A stretch of 64,000 nt of DNA, from positions 2,170,001 through 2,234,000 of the forward strand of contig JANTUC010000003.1 in the NCBI GenBank assembly GCA_026873275.1, written 5' to 3'. The notes below the pieces were generated by a model. That model did not search any database, was not told the DNA's origin, and saw nothing but the letters and a program-made list of their open reading frames with translations. Source of the DNA: Pseudopithomyces maydicus. Its lineage: Eukaryota > Ascomycota > Dothideomycetes > Pleosporales > Didymosphaeriaceae. The translations under genes and the position numbers were made by a program. Of this stretch, positions 56,862 to 64,000 are shown piece after piece; position 1 is the stretch's first letter, and every line of letters begins with the position of its first letter.

Positions 56862-59800
56862 ATGGACGTCGAGAACCCCACGACCGCCAGCGCCCAGCGC
56901 GCCCCTAGAATCCACATCGACAGCCAGCGACTGCCCACTGACTCGATGGTGACCGTCCCGCTGTCTGAGACAGACGGTGCACCCGCCGCCGACGACGACC
57001 TTGTTTCGCCAGCGCTGCAGCAGCAGCCCGACATCACCACCCACCAGGAACGAAGCATGTCTTCACGTCCGAGCTCTGGCGAGATCATGGCCGCCTTTGG
57101 TACCCGCCGCAGTCACGACGGCCACCAAAGTCCGGTGCTTGCCAGTCCTACCATTTCCCTCACAGACGACGACCCCCCAAGACGCCCACCTCCGCCGAAC
57201 GCTCGCGAAGCAACAGCCACGGCTCCGACCAGAGCGCACACGTCGACTGGGCCGAGCTGGAGAAGAAGGAGGAGCAGGAGCCGCAGGAGGAGGGCCAGGA
57301 CGAGGTGAGCTGCCACGGCTAGCTATGCGTACATACCAAGTCTAACGATTCCAGGCAATGGCGCTCCTCCTCGCCCGTTTGGAGCAGGAGAACAATGCCA
57401 TCATGGCCGACTCAAAGGCCACCAAAGTCGCCCGCGCCCGCTCGCAGTCGCGCCCGCCCTCGATGCAGCAGCTAAGAAAATTGGTCGAAGGAGGTGCTGC
57501 AGACATGCGCGCCTCGCAGCTGCCCTCCCCGCCTCCCATGACCGAGCTCGAATTCTGGGCCGCTCTCGTGCGGGACTATCCGCAGACGGTGCACCGCCTG
57601 CCCATGCTCACTCTTAACAAGATCCGTGGCGGTATCCCTGCGCCGCTTCGCGGGGTCGTGTGGCAAAGCGCCTCAGGAGCGAGGGCGAAATTGATCGAGG
57701 ATCAGTATGACCAACTGTGCGGAGAGTCCAGCCCTTACGAAAATATCATCAACAAGGACCTTGGTAGGAGCTTTCCAGGAGTGGACATGTTCAAAGACCC
57801 AGAGGGAGAGGGCCAGAAGATGCTTGGCCGGGTGCTCAAGTGCTTCAGTCTTTACGACAACAAGATTGGCTACTGCCAGGGGTTAGGCTTTCTTGTTGGC
57901 CCTCTCCTGATGCAAATGGGTGACAAGGAGGCCTTCTGTGTGCTGGTTCGGTATGCGTTGACCCCTACTTTGTTTTTTTACCTGACCAGCTTGCTAATTG
58001 ATCTCAGATTGATGGAAGATTACGATCTACGCGCATGCTTTTTGCCTGATCTATCCGGACTGCATCTTCGTATTTTCCAGTTTCAGCGTCTCCTTCAACA
58101 GCACATGCCCAAACTTGCCGCCCATCTTGACGAGCTCGGTGTTGAGTCTGCTTACGCCTCTTCGTGGTTTCTGTCATTCTTTGCAACCACCTGTCCGCTT
58201 CCGATGCTCTTCCGTATCTACGATGTATTATTCGCCGAAGGCGCATCCGAAACCATTATGCGCGTAGCGCTTGCGCTTATGAGGAGGAATGAGGCCAGAA
58301 TTCTCGCCCTGACAGAGTTTGAAGATGTGATGCAATTGCTATTGAGCAGAGCTATGTGGGATCCGTATGGACGCAACGTACGGTCCGCTGATGACTTGGT
58401 CAGGGACTTTGTCAGTTTTACAGAAGACGTTACACGAGAGAAATTGCAAGGTTTGGAGGCAAGTTTCAGAGAAGAGCAGGACGCTGTGTCGACGACCAAA
58501 GTGCAGAAATCAGCCACCTCATTTCTTGGCCGGCTGTGGGGTGGTTCAAACTCGACAAAATCCGTTGCTCTGAGCCCTGGTTTGACTGCTCCTTCACGCC
58601 CGCTCAGCTTCCTGAGACGTACGCCCTCCACGCAAAGTCTTGCATCAACCTTGAAATCTACGGATGGATCTGAGTCATCTACCAACACACAGAGCACTGC
58701 TTTGACAGATATCTCGAGAGTGTCTGAGGTCCCATCCATCAAAATAGGACATGAATCAAGAGCTCTATCTATCAAGACCGGCCACTCGTCCAACGACAGA
58801 GATCTGCACTATCAGATTGAGCAGCTGTTGATGTCTGTCAGCCAGCTACAGCGCTCAAACACCGAGCTTGAAGCTGCTCTCCAGAAGCAGCGAGAAGAAA
58901 GGAAGGAGGACCACCGCATCGTCCGTGGAGTTCTAGATAAGATGCGCCAGAAACAGTCGTCCCTTGCTGCACCTTCCGATCGCACTTCGCGCCGCAGGAC
59001 CACTATCACAGCTGCTACGCTATCTCAAACAACCGATGAAGGGCATACTATTGCACCTGTGTCGCAAGAAATGGAAGATACTGCCAAGGTTCTTGATGAA
59101 CGATTCCCAACTCACCAAACACATCACAGGGCATCCTCCATGTTCGAAACGAAACAAGTTTTGCGCGATAACCTTGCAAGGATGAAGGAGCAGATGACAT
59201 CGGAATCATTGCGAGCTCAAGTCATTGCTAGGGAATTAAATGACGTACAGGCTGACCTGAACATTTCGCGGGAGGCTTTGAAGGAGACGCGACAGCGTCT
59301 GCAAGATTCCTACAACCAAAACCAAAAATTAGAGAAGACCGTGCAAGAACTGCGACAAAACGTTCGCAAAGGCTCATTTCCTGCCATAGACTCAACACCA
59401 GATTCCACACCTTCTTTGTCAAGGTCGAATACGACAGACAGCGTGTTATCTAGTAGAGGTGGAGGTGGGCTGCGTGAGTTCCGCCTCGGTCGCTCGGACT
59501 CTACGAAATCGACCAAGGCGCCAATATCGTTTGCAAAACGTTCCTCGTCGCTTGCCACGCAGCAAGTGCTCAGCAATACCGAAAACCAAAGCCCTGCCGA
59601 TAGTGAAGCCTTGCTTCTGGAGCTAGTGAACGCAAAGACAGCAGAAGCTGTCGCAAAGCAAGAACTGGAAGAAATGAGGAATAAATTCGAGCAGATGAAG
59701 AAGGCAATGAATGTCCAGACACCAGTAACGGCCAAAGCAACGCCCCCAGCCGCGGCAGCTCCAGCAGCAGCTCAGGCGACACCAACGCCTACACCTGCAG

Positions 59801-59877
59801 CAAGCGCCGGCGGTGGCTGGGGATGGGGTGGATGGAAGAGGACGCCGAGCACAAATAATGCAACGATACCAAAATGA
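56862..59877 (+). CDS. gyp5: Gyp5-type TBC-domain Rab GTPase-activating protein (one frameshift)
   Basis: Exons 56862..57304, 57355..57950 and 58008..59877. The acidic, disordered N-terminus changes frame at C6 57173-57178: one more C gives DDPPKTPTSAERSRS and on through HVDWAELEKKEEQEPQ into the next exon, for 969 aa. The TBC domain (about residues 220-440) shows GIPAPLRGVVWQ, IINKDLGRSFPG with the catalytic Arg finger, NKIGYCQGLGFLVG with the Gln finger, and SSWFLSFFATTCPLPMLFRI. A Ser-rich linker, a long C-terminal coiled coil (LNDVQADLNISREALKETR...) and a Gly/Trp tail (GGGWGWGGWKRTP) follow. Gyp5/Gyl1-type proteins inactivate Ypt1/Sec4-class Rabs in exocytosis at growth sites. The 57 bp second intron keeps the frame and has no stop (see findings). 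Confidence 0.87.
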
Positions 59878-61092
59878 TTGTCGAGCTGAATGTTGGATCT
59901 TTTGGATGTATATACTGGTGCATACGGGATTGGAAAGTAATTGACTTGTACATGACAGCGTGTTGGTCGATATGGGAAGAGATGATTTTTTCTGGAGCGG
60001 ATGTTGTCCTTATTCAAAATGATACCTCCTGTTGCATTTGCCACCAGCAGGCTCCATTGGCATTTTTTCGCAATTAGCAACTTGAAGCGTTCTTGCAATG
60101 AGATATCTTTCTGCGCTTCGCGACCATCACAGTAGTCCTTACCAAGCTTTGCCGTGTCCACAGTCCGGGCCTTCCCCGGTTTCTAGCCCGTCTGCACCCC
60201 TGTCTATCCCCGCACGCAACTAAAGCGCCACAGTGCCCGGTCCGGTGCCACCGTCAGTCTGTCGGCGATAGACTGCGAGGAAGTCTGGATAGGATTGCCG
60301 GATTCACAAAGACGCGTGCGCTTTATGCGGGGTTTGCAATGCGACAATCGACGGCGTCTACTTAGTCTGAGATTTGGGCTCGTACAAACCAAAAGATGGG
60401 GTACCATCTGATGGACAGTGGTCTAGCGCCTGCGGCAGTTGTGCTGGTTGTTTAGCCGGCCACAAATTGTAGAGATTGGCAAGCAAAATGCGAAGAGGGA
60501 GACGAAAAGAGAGGCGGTCCGTGGATTATGCTGGCGTCAGAATGTTGGTAAAGACATGCTCGGCGCGCGGCAAATGATGCGTTTATCAGAGCCCACGAAC
60601 TACCGTAGTCAACTCAAATCGGTCAGGAGTGCTTGCTCCGGTGATCAAAGCTCGATTGATCGTATCTGCCGAGTAATTTCTAGGCCTTCAGCTGTGCCAC
60701 TCCGACACAGCGTTACCCTGATGAAACCGGAAATGTGATTGGTATACAAACTCTAATCGCGCCGACAGAGATGCGCGCTTGCACGAAGGCAGGACGCGTT
60801 CCGTGCTTACTTCCATCCAGTATAGGAATGTAGCGGGATTTTTACCGCCATAGGCACATACATCAAACAAGTATATTACCGCCCTGGTACTCCTGAATTC
60901 CAACCCGTCGTCTGGCTTCCTCTAGAACATTTTAAAAATTCTGGAGAAAAGGGTTGACTGCAATGGAGGTAGCTCACGATAGCAATGTAATTCATCTCTC
61001 TATCCACCCAGGCGAAATCTGACATGTAGAAACAGGAGATCCGGCAAATCGAGGCCGAACTCCATACGGAGATTCTGCCTGGGACCGAGATC
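59878..61092. other. Intergenic between tandem genes
   Basis: 1.2 kb with short ORFs on both strands and no recognisable gene, repeat or RNA. It should hold the promoter of the downstream transporter. Confidence 0.5.
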
Positions 61093-62947
61093 ATGGCAGA
61101 CGTCGGTTCGCACCACTTTGTCAAAGGCTCCCATCGTACCGTGCTCGTGCCTCAGCCCTCTGATGCGCCACACGATCCACTGAATTGGAGCACACCATGG
61201 AAAATCGCCTGCATTCTGTCTGCGAGCATGGTGACATTTACGCAGGGCTTTGGGCCCTTGGCTCTGGCACCAGCCTTTCCTGCACTGCAAGAGGCTTTCG
61301 ATTGCAGTCTGGCCGATGCCGTACAATTCACGGGTGTCTGCATTCTGGTTCTCGGATTCAGTAACTTCATCTGGTATGCTTTCACACCATCTTTGGACCA
61401 TCGCAAGATGAACAGGGTTAATCGCTCTCCAGGGTCCCGATATCCACGTCCTTTGGTCGTCGGCCCGTATACCTCTTCTCCCAGCTCATCAATTTCGGAA
61501 CCTCAATTTGGCGCGCCAAAGCTACTTCCTATAGCTCCTTCATGGGTGCTTGCGTTGTCAATGGCATCGGAGCTGGGCCCGCCGAGACCATCATGCCCGC
61601 CGTTATCGCAGACATCTTCTTCCTACACGACCGCGGCAAGTGGAATACCTTATACTGGGTGGTATACATGGGCTCTCTCATGGTCGCTCCTATCATCAAT
61701 GGAGCCATGGTCGAGACCGTGGGTTGGAGAAACTTCTGGTGGTTCAACACGGCACTCCTAGGTCTCAGCTTTGTCATGGTCGTCTTCATGTTTCCCGAGA
61801 CAAAGTTCCATCGCGCCCATGTCGTAGAGAGTGCGCCTGAAGAGAAGAGCCCTACGCCATCTTCGACTGAGAAGGTCAACACTGAGCACAACGACACTGT
61901 CCATGTCCCTGTTGGTTCAGATTCCGAGAAAATCGACCACGTACCTACGGCAAACTCTGCACTCCCCAGCACAGAGGAAGGGCTCACGCACGAGGAAACT
62001 GCTGCACGAGATCCCTACCTGGGTAAGGGCGCGCCCAACAAGTCACAATGGATGATCTACCAGCCAAATGCGCACCCCCTCAAGAGCATCCTTTTGGATC
62101 TGTGGATTCCGTGGAAGCTATTCGCGTTCCCGATCGTGGAATTTGCGAGCTTCGTCGTGAGCTGGAGCTGCAGTTCGTTCCTGACGTTGAACCTGACGCA
62201 AAGTCAAGCTTTTGCAGCACCGCCGTACAACTTCAAACCCCTCTCTATCGGTACGTCGGCTATGTACTGCCATCTTTCTTCAAATTTCTTCAACCTTGCT
62301 GCACATCAGTTTGTGTTGTACTAACTCGCTCAAAAGGATTCATGAACTTTGCGATCTTGGTCGGCGCGATGATCGGCCTGGCCACTGCTGGCCCGCTGAG
62401 TGACTGGATATCCGCGCGATCCACCAGAAAGAACAACGGTATCCGCGAGCCTGAAATGCGCCTTCCAGCCATGATTCCCTATGTGATTATTATGTATATC
62501 GGCAACATAGTTGTATCGGTTGGCTATGACAACCATTGGCCGTGGGAAGCTATCGTCATCATAGGTTTCACATGCGCAGGTATTCAGGTACGTCTTGTAA
62601 ACTTTTATTTACGATTGCGTGTGCTTCCGTATCGCGCAAGGCGTTGAGAGTGCCTGCTAATTTGAGTACAGGTTGCGGCACTTCCAGCTATTGTTTCCAC
62701 ATATGCTGTCGATAGCTACAAGCCTGTGGCTGGATCTCTCTTCGTCAGTATCACCGTCAACAAGAACGTATGGGGCTACGGTTTTGGTAAATTCATCACA
62801 CCATGGTCGTTGGAGGCAGGCTTTGTGCCGCCGATCATGACAAATGGGAGTTTGATATTGCTATGGTGTTTATTTGGCGGCTTGTTCTGGTGGAAGGGAA
62901 AGACGTTTAGAAGATGGTCAAAGGACAGCAAAGTGCACCAGATGTAA
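61093..62947 (+). CDS. DHA1-family MFS drug/polyamine-type transporter
   Basis: Exons 61093..61373, 61433..62250, 62337..62587 and 62672..62947 (introns 59, 86 and 84 bp); 541 aa, normal for the family. The DAPHDPLNWSTPWK motif just before TM1 is the hallmark of fungal DHA1 multidrug and polyamine carriers. TM helices follow: FTQGFGPLALAPAFP, CILVLGFSNFIWVPIS with an FGRRPVYLFS loop, SFMGACVVNGIGAGPAETIM with ADIFFLHDRGKWNT, and VVYMGSLMVAPIINGAMV. A large acidic central loop (~240-300) and six more helices complete it, including VEFASFVVSWSCSSF and ITVNKNVWGYGFGKFI. It likely exports a drug, toxin or polyamine by proton antiport at the plasma membrane; the cargo is unknown. Confidence 0.9.
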
Positions 62948-63284
62948 CACTGTGGGAATGATCAGTCGTGATGGTTAAGAGTACGAGTACGTTGATTTTG
63001 GACAGGGGAAGCAGATCAAGAGAGAAGAAGATAGACCGCCAGATGAAGATGAGATTTGGATGTTGAGAGTTTTAGAAGAAGACTATATTCTATACACACT
63101 GTATTATTACATCCGGAATGTGGATACATCCACTAGAATGCAAACTCCATATCCACCTTCTATATAGACTAATTTCTTGACCTTGACCCGGACCACCATC
63201 TATGCTAACCATCTACCTCCTCCAAACACAGGAAATATTGGCCAAATACCCCTTGATTTCACCAAGTCCGGATCCCTCGCTTCT
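62948..63284. other. Short convergent intergenic region
   Basis: 337 bp, AT-rich, with nothing recognisable. Confidence 0.6.
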
Positions 63285-64000
63285 TCATCCCGTACCCGTA
63301 AATGAAAGAACCGCCTGCTCAATTCCCACCCACTGCCCCTCCTCATACACCTTCAACCACGCATTTTGAGCTGAAACCCACCAGAAAAGGCTCAACACCT
63401 TCGCAGTACGCTGTAGCAAGGCCTCGGGTGCAATCCTCCGGATTGTGCCCTCGTCCTCGGTCAGATAGCTATCCAGCACGCACGGGCGGTGTCGAAGCTG
63501 GCCCGGACAAGGACGCTTCTCGGCGGGCGTGTTCAAGGGCTGATCGAGCCACTCGACGAAGTTAGCACCGCTGGGAGTCGGGCCGTTGCGGAGCACAGAG
63601 CGGATTGGGCGAATAGGATGCTCTTCGAGACGCTCGGTGGCTGGGGGGTTGTAGGTGGGGTCGTGAGAGTTCCAGTAGTCATACCTAATGGTACATTAAT
63701 ATTGTGAAATGAATTCAAGTTGTGTCAGGACGCACTTACCGGAATCGCACGTTGGGTGGGAGGAGGGGCTTCGCCATGAAGAGTTCGTGGAGGAGACGGC
63801 GGTTGTCGATGATGGCGTTAGGGAGGACGACGCGTATCATGAAGACGTAGCTAAAAGTGGGGGTGGGTCAAAAGATTGTTTCCCAGTATCGACGAGATGA
63901 CTATTTGGCGGATACTAACAAGTCTTGAAGATTACCGATCCCATCCAGACACCTGCTCGACTTGAAGTGGTTCATCAAAGCTACCCAATCCGGTTCGGAG
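63285..64000 (-). CDS. Unknown protein, 5'-partial
   Basis: Runs off the right edge. Visible exons are 64000..63920, 63850..63740 and 63684..63285, with introns of 69 bp (GTTAGT...TAG) and 55 bp (GTAAGT...TAG). The C-terminal ~196 residues read EPDWVALMNHFKSSRCLDGI, FYVFMIRVVLPNAIIDNRRL, YDYWNSHDPTYNPP, NGPTPSGANFVEWLDQPL, a Cys/Arg/Pro loop, and helices with KVLSLFWWVSAQNAWL before TGA. Three exons in one consistent frame with consensus splice sites make it a real gene. I do not recognise the family; nothing indicates a signal peptide or transposase in the visible part. Confidence 0.65.

Noticed and set aside
55891..57088. Long minus-strand ORFs upstream of gyp5
   Set aside because: Translations of GATGGC and CTGT repeats; antisense to the gyp5 first exon.

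Overview
The window is nuclear DNA of a filamentous ascomycete. Genes carry short GT-AG introns (38-76 bp, several with a CTNAC-type branch site close to the acceptor), are separated by 0.3-3 kb, lie on both strands without operons, and encode fungal families (Zn2Cys6 regulator, DPLNWS-type MFS transporter, Kar5/Tht1, Hop1, PTS2-tagged thiolase). A Dothideomycete is my best guess from the look of the proteins; this is inference, not a database result. Exon-intron structures were built by hand from reading-frame continuity plus splice consensus.

Layout. 0-13 kb: 3' part of a Rid1-like GBD/FH3 protein (+), an Etp1/BRAP2-type RING E3 (-), a Cdc4 F-box/WD40 protein (-), and the meiotic HORMA protein Hop1 (+). 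13-25.7 kb: a large disordered fungal protein (+), a secreted GPI-anchored PLC-like protein (+), a PRISE-type SDR reductase (+), a vWA-like protein (-), a degenerate direct-repeat patch, and an E2-like AKTIP/FTS-type protein (-). 25.7-28.8 kb: a GC-rich, apparently gene-free block. 28.8-37.5 kb: an MFS transporter (+), a Zn2Cys6 transcription factor (+), and a peroxisomal 3-ketoacyl-CoA thiolase (-). 37.5-48.2 kb: a gene-free 2.4 kb, a 1617-residue secreted NodB-deacetylase-like protein with five tandem C-terminal modules (+), and a Lys/Glu-rich, SAP-like nuclear protein (+). 48.9-64 kb: the karyogamy protein Kar5/Tht1 (-), a SAM methyltransferase (-), mitochondrial ribosomal protein uL6m (-), an unknown protein (+), a Gyp5-type TBC Rab-GAP (+), a DHA1 MFS transporter (+), and the 3' part of an unknown gene (-) running off the right edge.

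Themes. Ubiquitin signalling (Etp1, Cdc4, E2-like), the sexual cycle (Hop1, Kar5), membrane trafficking and polarity (Rid1-like, Gyp5, AKTIP-like), transport and cell wall. I see no biosynthetic cluster, CRISPR array, intact transposon or clear tRNA.

The most striking cross-cutting signal is technical or evolutionary. Five genes (Etp1, the 13.6-16.5 kb protein, the PRISE reductase, the Zn2Cys6 factor and Gyp5) are broken by frame changes. All seven breaks go the same way (one base missing), and five of them sit in C/G homopolymers of 5-6 nt. Consensus errors in the assembly are the simplest explanation; several young pseudogenes is the alternative. The most interesting protein is the NodB-like multi-repeat wall protein at 39.8-44.8 kb.
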